Counted from the stretch's first letter, positions 36,341-46,188 are shown. The stretch: DNA of 64,000 nt from Aurantimonas sp. 22II-16-19i (GCF_002088275.1 NZ_AQQS01000010.1:1-64000); one strand, 5' to 3'. Program-made: numbers and translations. The notes: a model not told the origin generated them from the letters alone.

Positions 36341-36403
36341 GGAGGGTCTCTGCGGTTATGCTTGAATGGACGGCGAAGACTTAATTCGCCAGCCTTACGG
36401 GCG

Positions 36404-36421
36404 TCTTGATCCAGATCAAGA
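36404..36421. promoter_or_regulatory. FNR/FixK box between ompW and the FMN reductase gene
   Basis: TCTTGATCCAGATCAAGA is a perfect 18-bp palindrome containing the consensus TTGAT-N4-ATCAA of FNR, FnrL and FixK regulators. Its centre is about 72 bases from the ompW start and 102 from the FMN reductase start. It predicts oxygen-dependent control of one or both genes. Confidence 0.72.
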
Positions 36422-36514
36422 TCCCGCCACATTCCTCGCATGCCGGCCGATGGTATCGTCGGCCCGGCGGATAATTGGCGCCTCGGCACGCGCCTGCAGG
36501 ATGGAGACGATGCG

Positions 36515-37105
36515 ATGCCCCTGAAGTTTCTCGTCCTCTACGGCTCCTATCGCCGCGACCGCATGGGCATCCGCCTTGCCGACTTCGTGGTCGAGGGTTT
36601 CAAGTCCCGCGGCGCCGACTGCGAGCTGATCGACGCCAAGGCGCTCGACCTGCCGATGCTCGACCGGATGTACAAGGAATATCCGGCCGGCACGGCACCG
36701 GCGGCGCTCGAAACCCTCGCCGCCAAGATCAAGGCCGCCGACGGCTTCGTCTTCGTCACCGGCGAGTACAATTGGGGTGTGCAGCCGGGGCTGAAGAACC
36801 TCACCGATCATTTCCTCGAGGAGTGGTTCTGGCGCCCGGCGGCGATCGCCAGCTATTCCGCCGGACGTTTCGCCGGGGTGAGGGCCGCCCTCGCCTGGCA
36901 CGGCACGCTGTCGGAAATGGGCATGGTGGTGATCTCCTCGGCGCTCACCGTCGGGCCGATCTCGGCGACGCTCGACGAAGCGGGCCAGCCGACGGGCGAT
37001 GCCGGCGGCCATCTCGAAAAGGCGTTCCCGCGCTTTGCGAGCGATCTGGAATGGTGGGCCGAGGCGGCGAAGAGCCAGAAGGCCAAGACCCCGCCGCCCT
37101 ATTGA
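36515..37105 (+). CDS. NADPH-dependent FMN reductase family protein
   Basis: A flavodoxin-like oxidoreductase of 196 residues. The phosphate-binding start is MPLKFLVLYGSYRRDRMGIR and the flavin-binding loop is GFVFVTGEYNWGVQPGLKNL, typical of the NADPH-dependent FMN reductase/ArsH/azoreductase superfamily. GGAGACG precedes the ATG at 36515; upstream in-frame codons add no family sequence. It probably supplies reduced flavin or reduces quinones. It is divergent from ompW and shares the upstream FNR/FixK box, so it may be an oxygen-regulated gene. Confidence 0.87.
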   Translation: MPLKFLVLYGSYRRDRMGIRLADFVVEGFKSRGADCELIDAKALDLPMLDRMYKEYPAGTAPAALETLAAKIKAADGFVFVTGEYNWGVQPGLKNLTDHFLEEWFWRPAAIASYSAGRFAGVRAALAWHGTLSEMGMVVISSALTVGPISATLDEAGQPTGDAGGHLEKAFPRFASDLEWWAEAAKSQKAKTPPPY

Positions 37106-37121
37106 GGCAGCCGCAGCCCCC

Positions 37122-37766
37122 TCACCGCCCCTGGGTCATCAGGATCTTCACGGCGAAGACGGAGAAGACGCTGGCAAAGACCCAGTCGATCGCTCGGGTG
37201 ATCTTCGGCCGGCGCTTCAGGCCTTCGGCGAGCCGGTCGGCGGCGAAGATCATCGCCAGCGAGAACGGCGTCGCGAAGACGATGAAATAAAGGCCGAGGA
37301 AGAACAGCTTGCCGCCGGCGCCGGGATCGCCCGCATGGACGAATTGCGGCAGGAAGGTCACGAAGAACAGGATGATCTTCGGGTTGGACAGGTTGATGCC
37401 GATCCCGGTCAGCCAGCTGCCGCGCAGCGACTGGGCTTTCGGAACGCCCTTTTCATCCAGCCGGAACGTCGAGCCGGAGCGGACCGCCTGGACGGCAAGG
37501 AAGATCAGGTATCCCGCGCCGAAGATCTTCAGCACCAGAAATGCCTCCGGCGACGCGGCGATCAGCGCCGAGAGGCCGACGGCGGCCAGCGTCGTGTGGA
37601 TCAGCGATCCGGTCGAGGCACCGGCATAGGCGGCGATCCCCGCCGCCCGGCCGCCGGCCAGCGTGCGGCCGAGAAACAGCGTCATGTCCGGCCCCGGCGT
37701 GATCGTCAGGACGAAACACGCGACCGAGAAGGCGAGGATGGTGGGAAGGTCGGGGATGAAGCTCAT
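37122..37766 (-). CDS. LysE/RhtB-family amino-acid exporter
   Basis: An inner-membrane efflux protein of 214 residues with six hydrophobic helices. The family signature LTITPGPDMTLFLGRTLAGG follows the first helix, and WLTGIGINLSNPKIILFF is the second conserved block. The start is set at ATG 37766 (MSFIPDLPTILAFS), the usual start of the family; a GTG nine bases upstream is possible. It exports lysine, threonine, homoserine lactone or similar compounds; the substrate is not visible. It is convergent with the FMN reductase gene, 16 bases apart. Confidence 0.9.
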   Translation of the reverse strand: MSFIPDLPTILAFSVACFVLTITPGPDMTLFLGRTLAGGRAAGIAAYAGASTGSLIHTTLAAVGLSALIAASPEAFLVLKIFGAGYLIFLAVQAVRSGSTFRLDEKGVPKAQSLRGSWLTGIGINLSNPKIILFFVTFLPQFVHAGDPGAGGKLFFLGLYFIVFATPFSLAMIFAADRLAEGLKRRPKITRAIDWVFASVFSVFAVKILMTQGR

Positions 37767-37877
37767 GAACGGCACACGACGAAGCTACGACGAGAAAAGA
37801 CGTCTACGCTCATTGTCCCATGCCGACAATCTCGCGGGTCGAATGCAGACCACGATCGGCCATCCCTCTGCCGCGCA

Positions 37878-38705
37878 TCAGAAGTGGTAGCTGAAGCCGA
37901 TGCGGGCGTTGTGGATCTTTGTATCGAATTCGGCTTCGAGATCCTGAAACGACGCCGATTCGAAGATGTAGCGCTGCGTGCCGAGATCGGTGAAGACGTA
38001 TTCGCCCCGCAGGGAGACGTTTTCGAGGATCGCCACATCCAGGCCGGCCCCCAACGTGTAGCCGAACTGCACCTGGTCGTCGGAAATCTCGGGCGTGTAG
38101 CGGATCTGCCCGACCAGGGCTCCGTTCCGGGTCGTGTCCGAGAGATACCGCGCCGCGTAGTCCGTCTGGACATGTCCCGCCGTGACGCCGCCGGTCACGA
38201 AGGGCATGAACCGGCCGAGCTGGTATCCGGCTCGCACTTTCGCCGAGACCGTTTGGCGAACCCTCTGACGGTACGATTCCTCGATCCTGATCGATTCTTG
38301 GAGCCTTCCCGGTCGCACGGGCGCTCCCACGATCGCGCCGGCGATCGGACCCGACAAACGCAACAGATTGAGCGCGCCCGAGTCTTCGAAACCGTCATCG
38401 TCGAAAAACTGAACATCACCTTCCGCCCCGAGATAGAGCGACCCGAACGTTGCCCCGTAGCCCGCATGGAAGCCCGCGGAGACATGATCGCTCTTGTCGC
38501 TCTCTGCGGGCAGCAGGCCGAAATTCGACGAAAAGCCCCGATCGACCTGCGAAAACGCACCACTGAAGCCGACATAGGCGCCGTCGAAGGAGGCACCCGG
38601 TGCGGCACTGCCTGCCGAACCGGACGGTCGGAAATCCTGTGCTTCGGCAGCGCCGGCCATCAGGACGACGAGGGCGACGATCAGCGCTTCACGATGGGGC
38701 ATCAA
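37878..38705 (-). CDS. Outer-membrane beta-barrel protein, porin family
   Basis: A 275-residue barrel protein with a signal peptide cleaved after GAAEA (about residue 22). The first strand region is [18 protein letters not shown], and the C-terminal strand [10 protein letters not shown] ends in Phe. It resembles the Omp25/Omp31 porin family of Rhizobiales (YVGxxxG start, GxxxGYxxxF repeats) but has unusual middle loops, including a central Arg- and Glu-rich stretch around [20 protein letters not shown]. Base composition looks less GC-rich than its neighbours, a possible sign of transfer. Function probably structural; no close subfamily assigned. Confidence 0.78.
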   Translation of the reverse strand: MMPHREALIVALVVLMAGAAEAQDFRPSGSAGSAAPGASFDGAYVGFSGAFSQVDRGFSSNFGLLPAESDKSDHVSAGFHAGYGATFGSLYLGAEGDVQFFDDDGFEDSGALNLLRLSGPIAGAIVGAPVRPGRLQESIRIEESYRQRVRQTVSAKVRAGYQLGRFMPFVTGGVTAGHVQTDYAARYLSDTTRNGALVGQIRYTPEISDDQVQFGYTLGAGLDVAILENVSLRGEYVFTDLGTQRYIFESASFQDLEAEFDTKIHNARIGFSYHF

Positions 38706-38925
38706 GATCCTTCCGTCACGAACGAGGTTCGTTCTGCTCAGCCTTTGGGCGCGACCGACAACCGAAAGCTGTTCTCACGCCGCAGTGCCTCGCCTAACAC
38801 ATGTCGGCAGAACCGGTTGTGCTCTTGACAACACAGGCCGCGAGAATGCCTTGCGTCTGTCAGGCTCGGCCATAAAGTGCAGCCGCAGCAGGACATTCGA
38901 CGAAAACAGGATCTCAAGCCCCGCC

Positions 38926-40149
38926 ATGACCCCCACCAAACGCGACGTCAAGAAGGTCGTCCTCGCCTATTCCGGCGGGCTCGACACCTCGATCATCCTG
39001 AAATGGCTGCAGACCGAGCTCGGCGCCGAGGTGGTGACCTTCACCGCCGATCTCGGCCAGGGCGAGGAGCTGACCCCGGCCCGCGAGAAGGCCGAACGGG
39101 CCGGCGTCAAGGACATTCGCATCGTCGACGTGCGCGAGGAATTCTGCCGCGACTTCGTCTTCCCGATGTTCCGGGCGAACGCCGTCTACGAAGGCACCTA
39201 TCTCCTCGGCACCTCGATCGCCCGGCCGCTCATCTCCAAGCACCTCGTCGACATCGCCCGCGAGACCGGCGCCGACGCGATCGCCCATGGCGCGACCGGC
39301 AAGGGCAACGACCAGGTCCGCTTCGAGCTGTCGGCCTATGCGCTCAACCCGGACATCAAGGTCATCGCCCCCTGGCGGGACTGGAAGTTCAAGTCGCGCA
39401 CCGACCTGATCGACTTTGCCGAGAAGAACCAGATCCTCGTCACCAAGGACAAGCGCGGCGAGGCGCCCTTCTCGGTCGACGCCAACCTCCTGCACTCCTC
39501 CTCCGAGGGCAAGGTGCTGGAGGACCCGGCCGAGACGCCGCCGCCCTACGTCTTCATGCGCACCCTCAGCCCGGAAGAAGCGCCCGACACCCCGACCGTC
39601 ATCACCATCGGCTTTTCGAAGGGTGACCCGGTCTCGATCGACGGCCAGGGGATGAAGCCGCACGAGCTGCTGGCGGCGCTGAACGATCTCGGCCGCGACA
39701 ACGGCATCGGCCGGCTGGATCTCGTCGAGAACCGCTTCGTCGGCATGAAGTCGCGCGGCATCTACGAGACGCCGGGCGGCACGATCCTTCTCGTCGCGCA
39801 CCGGGCGATCGAGTCGATCACGCTCGACCGCGGCGCCGCGCATCTGAAGGACGAGCTGATGCCGCGCTATGCCGAGCTGATCTACAACGGCTTCTGGTTC
39901 TCGCCCGAGCGCGAGATGCTGCAGGCGGCGATCGATCTCAGCCAGCGCCAGGTCGAGGGCGAGGTGCGGCTGAAGCTCTACAAGGGCAACGTCATCGTCG
40001 AGGGCCGCTCCTCGGAAAAGTCGCTCTATTCCGACGCCCTCGTCACCTTCGAGGACGATCATGGCGCCTACGACCAGAAGGACGCCGCCGGCTTCATCAA
40101 GCTGAATGCGCTGAGGCTCAGGACGCTCGCCAAGCGCGACGGGCGCTGA
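38926..40149 (+). CDS. argG: Argininosuccinate synthase
   Basis: Joins citrulline and aspartate with ATP in arginine synthesis. 407 residues, full length. Seen: N-type ATP pyrophosphatase loop [53 protein letters not shown], and [20 protein letters not shown]. The ATG at 38926 is chosen by family length; ribosome site weak. It is divergent from the porin and followed by a strong bidirectional terminator. Confidence 0.97.
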   Translation: MTPTKRDVKKVVLAYSGGLDTSIILKWLQTELGAEVVTFTADLGQGEELTPAREKAERAGVKDIRIVDVREEFCRDFVFPMFRANAVYEGTYLLGTSIARPLISKHLVDIARETGADAIAHGATGKGNDQVRFELSAYALNPDIKVIAPWRDWKFKSRTDLIDFAEKNQILVTKDKRGEAPFSVDANLLHSSSEGKVLEDPAETPPPYVFMRTLSPEEAPDTPTVITIGFSKGDPVSIDGQGMKPHELLAALNDLGRDNGIGRLDLVENRFVGMKSRGIYETPGGTILLVAHRAIESITLDRGAAHLKDELMPRYAELIYNGFWFSPEREMLQAAIDLSQRQVEGEVRLKLYKGNVIVEGRSSEKSLYSDALVTFEDDHGAYDQKDAAGFIKLNALRLRTLAKRDGR

Positions 40150-40186
40150 GGCCGCGCCTCCCCGACCAGCCCGATAAAGATGCAAG

Positions 40187-40216
40187 AAAGGCCCGCCGAT
40201 CGCTCGGCGGGCCTTT
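40187..40216. terminator. Bidirectional intrinsic terminator after argG
   Basis: A perfect 13-bp stem aaaggcccgccga/tcggcgggccttt with a 4-base loop; A and T runs at the stem base serve both strands. It ends argG on the plus strand and the lactate permease gene on the minus strand. Confidence 0.88.
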
Positions 40217-40245
40217 CGTTCGTCTCGAGCGCCGACCGCCCGCCC

Positions 40246-42039
40246 CTACTCCGCCGGCACCGGCCGTGCCTGCGCCCTCACCGGATCGCCCTTGTTGAAG
40301 GCCATCCCGGCGATGACGAGCGCCAGCCAGATCAGCGCCAGGAACGGCCACACCCCGCCATAGATGATCGCCATGCCGATCAGCCCGGCCTGGACCACGT
40401 AGTAGACCATGGTGATCAGCGTCATGCGGATCACCTCGCCCTCGCGGTCGGTCAGGCCGACGACGGCCGAGGCCGCGACGACGTTGTGGACGCAGATCAT
40501 GTTGCCGGCCGCACCTCCGACCGCCTGCAGGGTGACGACGATCATCGCCCCGGCAGCCCCGAGGCCGATCTGTTCGGCGGCGGAGAACTGGAACAGCGAG
40601 AACATCATGTTCGACACGGTGTTCGAGCCGGCGATGAAGGCGCCCAGCGCCCCGATCAGTGGCGCGAACAGCGGCCAGGCCGCCCCGACGACGCTGGAGA
40701 CGCCCTCGGCGAGCACCAGCGGCATCGATTGCAGCGGCCCCTTGCCGGTGTTGAGGAACACCTGGACCATCGGCACGGCAAGCAGCAGGGCCGGCGCCGC
40801 CGCGACCATGGTGCGGCCCGAACTCGCCCAGGCCCTCGCATAGGCCGAGCCGCTCATCCTGAAGATCGCGACGGAGAGCAGCGACGCCAGGATCAGGACG
40901 GTTCCGGGCGAATAGAGCAGCTGCGCCCTGGCGTCGATGCCCGAGCCGAACAGGTCGGTGACGGCGATGGTGGTGTCCGGCGAGGTCAGCCAGGCCTTCA
41001 GCGGCGCGATCGTCCGGGTGAGGACGAGAAGGACCGCGATGATCAGGTAGGGCGACCAGGCGCGCATCAGCGAGATGGCGGCGGACCCGTCCGTGCCACG
41101 GATGGCGTCCTCGGCCTCGCCGGTCTTCAGCGTGCCGAACCAGCTCTCGTTCCAGGCGGCCCTTGCCGGGAACTCGAACCGATCCTTCGGCAGGAACAGC
41201 CCGGCACGGGCGGCCGGAACGACGATCAGGAGCCCGATCAGCCCGCCGATCAGCGACGGGAACTCCGGTCCCAGCAGCCAGGCGACCAGATAATAGGGGA
41301 CGGTGAAGGCGACACCGGCGAAGAGCGCGAACTTCCAGACGCGAAAGCCCTCGATGAAGGAGCGGTTGGCGCCGAAGAAGCGGGTCAGCATGCCGACCAT
41401 CAGGAGCGGGATGACGAAGCCGATCAGCGCGTGGACCATGGCGACGTTGGCGGCGACGCCGAAGACGTAGTCGATCAGCGGCATCGGCGCGATCGCTTCG
41501 GTGACGCCGGCATTGCCGGACAGGCCGGTGTTGACGCCGACGAGCATCGGCGTGCCGACGGCGCCGAAGGAGACGGGCGTCGACTGGATGATCAGCGTGA
41601 CCAGCACGGCCGCCATGGCCGGAAAGCCGATGGCGACGAGCAGCGGCGCGGCGACCGCCGCAGGCGTTCCAAAGCCCGAGGCGCCCTCGATCATCGAGCC
41701 GAACAGCCAGGCGATGATGATCGCCTGGATTCGCCGGTCGGGCGACAGGTCGGTGAAGCCGCGGCGGATGGCGCGGATCGCGCCGCTCTCATGCACCGTC
41801 TGCAGGACGAGGATCGCGCCGAAGATGATGAAAAGCAGCGTCAGTGCCGTAACGAGGCCGTTGACGGTCGCCCCGGCGACCGTGCCGACGGACTGTCCCC
41901 AGACCGACAGCGCGATGGCCGCCGTCGCCACATAGGCGACGAGCATGGCGAGTTTGGCCGACCGTCGCATGACGACGAGCAGCACGAAGACGATCGCGAT
42001 CGGCAGCAATGCCAGTACGAACAGAAAGCCCTGTCCCAT
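40246..42039 (-). CDS. lldP: L-lactate permease
   Basis: A large inner-membrane lactate:proton symporter, 597 residues with about 14 hydrophobic segments. Signature blocks: [20 protein letters not shown] in the first half, [41 protein letters not shown], and [20 protein letters not shown]. The preferred start is ATG 42039 (MGQGFLFVL), with GGGGAGGA seven bases upstream. Neither lactate dehydrogenase nor the LldR regulator is adjacent, so the permease is probably a single-gene unit. It may also carry glycolate. Confidence 0.94.
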   Translation of the reverse strand: MGQGFLFVLALLPIAIVFVLLVVMRRSAKLAMLVAYVATAAIALSVWGQSVGTVAGATVNGLVTALTLLFIIFGAILVLQTVHESGAIRAIRRGFTDLSPDRRIQAIIIAWLFGSMIEGASGFGTPAAVAAPLLVAIGFPAMAAVLVTLIIQSTPVSFGAVGTPMLVGVNTGLSGNAGVTEAIAPMPLIDYVFGVAANVAMVHALIGFVIPLLMVGMLTRFFGANRSFIEGFRVWKFALFAGVAFTVPYYLVAWLLGPEFPSLIGGLIGLLIVVPAARAGLFLPKDRFEFPARAAWNESWFGTLKTGEAEDAIRGTDGSAAISLMRAWSPYLIIAVLLVLTRTIAPLKAWLTSPDTTIAVTDLFGSGIDARAQLLYSPGTVLILASLLSVAIFRMSGSAYARAWASSGRTMVAAAPALLLAVPMVQVFLNTGKGPLQSMPLVLAEGVSSVVGAAWPLFAPLIGALGAFIAGSNTVSNMMFSLFQFSAAEQIGLGAAGAMIVVTLQAVGGAAGNMICVHNVVAASAVVGLTDREGEVIRMTLITMVYYVVQAGLIGMAIIYGGVWPFLALIWLALVIAGMAFNKGDPVRAQARPVPAE

Positions 42040-42284
42040 TCCATTCCTCCCCAGGATGGTTGCGATGCAACCAGAACAGCATCCGCGGAGATGATAGGAA
42101 AGCAAGACGATCTACAAGCCTTGCGATCGCCCCCTCGCGCGACTGTGCACAGCTGCTGCCAGACTGCGACTTTTGGACGCCGCGCCAGGGGCTTGGCGGA
42201 TTCGGCGGCACTGTCCCGGAGGCTCGCCCCAAGTAGCGCCTGGCGCCTCGCCTATCGCCCTCCCACACGGGGAGCGTGCACATG

Positions 42285-42318
42285 AAAAAAGGGCGGCGCG
42301 TCTTGCGACGCGCCGCCC
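42285..42318 (-). terminator. Intrinsic terminator of the chemoreceptor gene
   Basis: On the minus strand a perfect 12-bp stem gggcggcgcgtc/gacgcgccgccc with a ttgc tetraloop is followed by six T residues. It lies 40 bases after the chemoreceptor stop. The 318-bp space between this gene and the lactate permease start holds otherwise only promoter-like AT-rich sequence near 42090-42120. Confidence 0.9.
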
Positions 42319-42357
42319 CGGATCGAAGTCCCGCCGCGCCTTGAAGCGCGCGAGCGG

Positions 42358-44280
42358 TCAGAACTCGGCCCAGCTCTCCTCGGAGGCGGCCGGCTTGCGC
42401 GCGGCACCCCCGCTTCCGGCCGTGCGCATCTGCGGCACCGGCCGGGCGGACGATCTGCCGGCCGATGGCTGGGAGCTGCGGGCGGGCGAGGCGGCGTTGC
42501 GCGTCTGCGCCGTCTTGAACCTTGCGATGGTCTGGGCGAGCCCGTCGGTCTCGGCCGACAGCGTCTGGGCAGCGGCGGTCGACTGCTCGACCATGGCGGC
42601 GTTCTGCTGGGTCACCTTGTCCATCTGGTCGGCCGCGCCCGACACTTCGCGCAGGCTGGTCGCCTGTTCGCGGGCGCTCTCGGCGATCTGCGCGATGACC
42701 TCGGCCATGCCCGCGACCTCGGCGACGATCTCGTCCAGCGACTTGCCCGACGCGGTCACCAGGTCGACGCCGCGGCCCACCTGATCCGAGGACGTCGTGA
42801 TCAGGCTCTTGATCTCCTTGGCCGCTTCCGCCGAGCGCTGGGCCAGCGCCCGCACTTCCTGGGCAACCACCGCGAAGCCCTTGCCGGCCTCGCCGGCCCG
42901 GGCCGCCTCGACGCCGGCATTCAGCGCCAAGAGGTTGGTCTGGAAGGCGATCTCGTCGATGACACCGATGATCTGCGAGATCTGCTGGGACGAGCTCTCG
43001 ATCTCGCTCATCGCCGTCACGGCCTGCGCGACGATTTCGCCGCCACGGGTCGCCTTCAGGCGTGCCGCGTCGGCGCTCTTGCGCGCCTCGCTCGCCCCAT
43101 CGGCCGTCTGATTCACCGCGCTCGTCACCTGGCCGAGCGCCGCGACGGTCTCTTCCAGGCTCGCGGCCTGCTGCTCGGTGCGGTGGGCGAGATCGTTCGA
43201 GGCGACGGTGATCTCGTTGAGCCCCACGCGGATCGTTCCGACGGTGCCGACGACGCGGCCGATCGCCTGCTCGAGCTCTTCCACCGATGCGTTGAACTTC
43301 GCCTTGATCGGCTCGAACTCCTGGGCCACCGGCCCGGACATGCGGACCGTCAGGTCGCCCGAGGAGAGGCGGTCGAAGCTGGCGTCGACGACGCCCATGA
43401 AGGCCCTCAGATCCTCGGCCTTGGCATGTTCGAGATCGGCCTGGCGCTGCTTGGCCTGTGCCTCGGAGACCCGGGAGGCTTCGGCCTCCTTCTCCAGGCG
43501 CAGGCGCTCGATGGCCTGCTCCTTGAAGATCTGGACGGCACCGGCCATCTGGCCGATCTCGTCGCCGCGACCCTGCGCCGGGATCTCCACGGACTGCTCG
43601 CCGGATGCCAGCCGCCGCATGGCCGCCGTCATCTGGTTGATCGGCCGGGAGATCGATCGGGCGATCGGCAGGGCGCTGGCGATCAGGACGGCGAGGAGCA
43701 GCCCCGACCACAGCAGCGTCTTGTAGACCTCGTTCATGAACTGCGTCTGGAGATCGTCGACATAGAGGCCAGCGGCGACGGTCCAGTCCCACGGGCCGAA
43801 GAGCTGGGCGTAGGAGAGCTTCTGCGAGAGGTCGGTCGAGCCCTTCAGGCGCGCCCGGTAATAGGGAGTGAAGCCGCCGCCCTTGTGGGCGTTCTCGACC
43901 ATTTCGCGATTGTAGAAGCGCCCGGTCGGATCCTTCGCCTCGAAGGACTGCGTGCCCTGCAGCTTCGGATCGGGATGCATCACCCGGATGCCGTCGGCGC
44001 TCATCATGAAGAGGTAGTCGCCCTCGCCGAAGCGGATCGGCGTCGCCGCCTCGCGGGCGCGGTCCTGGGCCTGCTGCAACGTCATCTCGCCGCTTTCCAC
44101 CCGCGCCTGGAAGCCGGCCAGCATCGAGATGGCGCTGTCCACCTGAGACACGATCAGGGCCTTGCGATCCTTCCAGATTGTCTCATGAAGCGCGTAGAGC
44201 TGCAGCGACATGGCAACGAGGCTCACGAGAGCCGCCACGGCGATCAGCGCGGACAATTTGCGGGTGATCGAGAAATTCAT
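42358..44280 (-). CDS. Methyl-accepting chemotaxis protein with C-terminal tether
   Basis: A membrane chemoreceptor of 640 residues. Transmembrane helix 1 is near residues 10-32. A single Cache (sCache_2-like) ligand domain (about 45-180) has [19 protein letters not shown] and [15 protein letters not shown]. Helix 2 precedes a HAMP region at about 200-265 and a second HAMP-like segment around 300-350. The signalling hairpin tip reads [20 protein letters not shown]. The C-terminus is a Pro/Ala-rich linker ending SWAEF, resembling the NWETF-type pentapeptide that binds the methylation enzymes CheR and CheB. No other chemotaxis gene is adjacent, so the ligand is unknown. ATG 44280 ([12 protein letters not shown]) is preferred over 44316. 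Confidence 0.92.
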   Translation of the reverse strand: MNFSITRKLSALIAVAALVSLVAMSLQLYALHETIWKDRKALIVSQVDSAISMLAGFQARVESGEMTLQQAQDRAREAATPIRFGEGDYLFMMSADGIRVMHPDPKLQGTQSFEAKDPTGRFYNREMVENAHKGGGFTPYYRARLKGSTDLSQKLSYAQLFGPWDWTVAAGLYVDDLQTQFMNEVYKTLLWSGLLLAVLIASALPIARSISRPINQMTAAMRRLASGEQSVEIPAQGRGDEIGQMAGAVQIFKEQAIERLRLEKEAEASRVSEAQAKQRQADLEHAKAEDLRAFMGVVDASFDRLSSGDLTVRMSGPVAQEFEPIKAKFNASVEELEQAIGRVVGTVGTIRVGLNEITVASNDLAHRTEQQAASLEETVAALGQVTSAVNQTADGASEARKSADAARLKATRGGEIVAQAVTAMSEIESSSQQISQIIGVIDEIAFQTNLLALNAGVEAARAGEAGKGFAVVAQEVRALAQRSAEAAKEIKSLITTSSDQVGRGVDLVTASGKSLDEIVAEVAGMAEVIAQIAESAREQATSLREVSGAADQMDKVTQQNAAMVEQSTAAAQTLSAETDGLAQTIARFKTAQTRNAASPARSSQPSAGRSSARPVPQMRTAGSGGAARKPAASEESWAEF

Positions 44281-44662
44281 CGATGTCGGTCCTGTACGGA
44301 AATCCTGCCGGAGCACCGGCTATTCCAGGACCATGGCCCGCAAAGTCAAAAAAAGCCTTAATTGGTGAGGCGGCTACAAAATAAGCGAGACATAGAGATA
44401 AGATCTCTCCGACGTAACGCGCCTCGATGGCAGGGTGCGGACGTTGCGGAAGCGATCGGAACCATCGCCTCGCCAACCGTGGGAGCCGTGATCGGTCCGG
44501 ACGGCAGCACGGAACACGGCTGGCTCACCACGCGGTCGCGGGCATAGCCGAGGCCGGCAATCCCGGCGAGGATCTGACGGAACGGCGCTGGAGGCACCCC
44601 GTCGAACCCGAAGGCTCTACCCGTCTCACGTCCGGGCGGCCGATAGCCGCCCTCATCGATGG
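44281..44662. other. Gene-less stretch upstream of the chemoreceptor
   Basis: 382 bases. The part nearest the chemoreceptor (44340-44405) is strikingly AT-rich, with runs such as caaaaaaagcc and an imperfect palindrome agagataagatctct (44391-44405), and is probably its promoter. At 44634-44652 a 7-bp stem gggcggc/gccgccc with a 5-base loop lies just after the DUF3563 stop and may be its weak terminator. The middle shows no convincing gene. Confidence 0.5.
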
Positions 44663-44821
44663 TCAGTAGATGTTGCGCGACGACTGGAACAGGCCACGCT
44701 CGATCTCGCGCTGGCGCCGCTCGAGGTCGGCCATCGACACCGACTGCTCGAGATAGCTGCGTTCGCGGGATTGCCGGCTCGTGGGGCCGAGAATGGTGCG
44801 GAGCGTCTGGGTAATCTTCAT
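44663..44821 (-). CDS. DUF3563 micro-protein
   Basis: A 52-residue protein. The second half, SYLEQSVSMADLERRQREIE, is the conserved core of DUF3563 (YLxQSVDxxDLERRxRExxR), a family of short proteins in Rhizobiales and Burkholderiales with unknown function. The ATG at 44821 has AAGGAG ten bases upstream; the longer frame to 44944 lacks a ribosome site. Charge pattern suggests one amphipathic helix. It stands alone, between the chemoreceptor and the PRC-barrel gene. Confidence 0.72.
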   Translation of the reverse strand: MKITQTLRTILGPTSRQSRERSYLEQSVSMADLERRQREIERGLFQSSRNIY

Positions 44822-44986
44822 GGCATTTCTCCTTGTTCGCCATGAAGCTAGGGGTTTGCGTGCAGTGCAGCAATCCGGCGTGCCGCATCCCTCCCATGCA
44901 GCGGCCGGGAGGCCGTTCGGCAGTTGCGTTAAGTCCTCGGTCATCCTTTTCGGCAGGACCGAGATCCCTCCTCCCCAGCGCGGACG

Positions 44987-45015
44987 CGAAAGGGCCGGCG
45001 CGATTGCGCCGGCCC
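44987..45015 (-). terminator. Terminator after the PRC-barrel gene
   Basis: A perfect 10-bp stem gggccggcgc/gcgccggccc with a 4-base loop and a short T-rich tail (TTTC) on the minus strand, 37 bases after the stop of the repeat-bearing PRC-barrel gene. Confidence 0.65.
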
Positions 45016-45051
45016 CTGTCGTACAGGCTTATTCAGATGGTCCGATCGGAA

Positions 45052-46095
45052 TCAGACGCTGCCGAGCGTGATGGCGCGGTCACCGTCCAGCATCGGGTAC
45101 TGCCCGGTGTTGAACTCCTGCATGCCCTCGATCTGGTTCTCGGAGATGCTCGGAGCGACGAAGCCGCCGTCCTGGACCATGAGCGACTTCAGCGGGATGG
45201 CCACCTGCTTCTCGCCCATGCCGAGGAATCCCCCGGCCCCGATCACGGCATAGAGGTCGCCGTTGATGTTGGCCACGTTTTCGATGTCGCCCAGCACGTC
45301 ACCGTTCGCACCCATGATGTTGTACTCGGCGATCTCGTCGACCGTCATCTGGACTTCGCGTGCCGCATCGACTGCGACTGCGATGTACAGGTTGGCATCG
45401 TTGCCCTGCGTACCGGCCTGCTCCGAGGTGCTCGACGTCTGCACCGTGTCGTCGTCGGACTGCGCCATGCGGTCCTGCGCATTCATGTTCGAACCGTCGG
45501 CGGACATCTCGTTGCCCTCCGCATCCTCATAGCGGATCCGCGGCTCGCCTTCCGGCTGGTTGACCGTCACGTTGGCTTCTTCACGCTCGTAGCGGATCTC
45601 GGGACGCTGGTCGGAGTCCTGGATCGAGACCTGCGGCCGGGACTGCTGAACCGTGACATTCGCCTGGGTCTCGTCGTCGTTGGTCTCAACGTCCGCCCTG
45701 TCCTGATCGCCGATGTTCACCTGCGGCTGGCCCTGCGAGACATTGACGTCCGGCTGCGACTGGCTCACGTCGACCTGCGGCTCCGGCATGCGCACCGTGA
45801 TCTCCGGCTGCGGGATGTCCACGGTGACGTTCGGCGCCGGCTGGCGGACGATGACGGTCGCACGCGGCTGCGTCACGTTGACGTCGGGGCTGGCCTGGTC
45901 GACGGAGACGTCCGGCTCCGGCACATTGACGCGGATTTCCGGCGCGTCCGGATCGACGACGACGTCGGCGCCACCGGTCTGCTGGTCCTGCGCGAGGGCC
46001 GGGTCGTTGGCGTTCCGGGTGTTGTCCTGAGCAAAGGCGGCAGGCGCCACCAGAATCGAGCTCATCAACAGTGCGGCTTTGAGATTGGTCTTCAT
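45052..46095 (-). CDS. Secreted PRC-barrel protein with nonapeptide repeats
   Basis: A 347-residue periplasmic or surface protein, strongly acidic. The signal peptide is cleaved after PAAFA (about residue 22). Residues 52-132 are nine consecutive 9-residue units of pattern P-x-V-x-V-x-(Q/P)-x-x, for example PDVNVTQPR and PEITVRMPE, giving alternating-valine strands. More degenerate copies follow to about 200. A Ser/Asp/Gln-rich linker leads to a PRC-barrel domain (about 245-330) with YNIMGANGDVLGDIENVANI and AVIGAGGFLGMGEKQVAIP. PRC barrels are common in photosynthetic reaction-centre H subunits and in stress proteins. GGAGGA precedes the ATG at 46095. A possible EcfG-type promoter lies 70 bases upstream. 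Function unknown. Confidence 0.85.
   Translation of the reverse strand: MKTNLKAALLMSSILVAPAAFAQDNTRNANDPALAQDQQTGGADVVVDPDAPEIRVNVPEPDVSVDQASPDVNVTQPRATVIVRQPAPNVTVDIPQPEITVRMPEPQVDVSQSQPDVNVSQGQPQVNIGDQDRADVETNDDETQANVTVQQSRPQVSIQDSDQRPEIRYEREEANVTVNQPEGEPRIRYEDAEGNEMSADGSNMNAQDRMAQSDDDTVQTSSTSEQAGTQGNDANLYIAVAVDAAREVQMTVDEIAEYNIMGANGDVLGDIENVANINGDLYAVIGAGGFLGMGEKQVAIPLKSLMVQDGGFVAPSISENQIEGMQEFNTGQYPMLDGDRAITLGSV
45700..45942 (-). repeat. Nine tandem 27-bp coding units (nonapeptide repeat)
   Basis: 243 bp encoding residues 52-132 of the PRC-barrel protein as nine uninterrupted nonapeptides with no insertions or deletions. The third and fifth positions are nearly always Val or Ile and the first is nearly always Pro. 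The units differ in DNA sequence, so the repeat is old and held by protein selection rather than recent slippage. Confidence 0.85.
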
Positions 46096-46163
46096 CAAGT
46101 TCCTCCGAACAATATTGGGGATGTGCCGCATGAGCGCTGTCGATGCGGCGATCGTGATAGACC

Positions 46164-46188
46164 AACCGTCGTGTCGGCGATGTGTTCC
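46164..46188 (-). promoter_or_regulatory. Possible EcfG-type promoter for the PRC-barrel gene
   Basis: Minus strand: GGAAC, 16 bases, GGTT, with the -10 element about 69 bases upstream of the start codon. This matches the general stress response promoter GGAAC-N16/17-cGTT of Rhizobiales except for one base. Secreted PRC-barrel proteins are often stress-induced, which fits, but the motif is short. Confidence 0.4.

Noticed and set aside
44391-44405. Palindrome agagataagatctct upstream of the chemoreceptor
   Set aside because: Imperfect, short, and in an AT-rich stretch; no known regulator site matches, so it is not listed as an operator.
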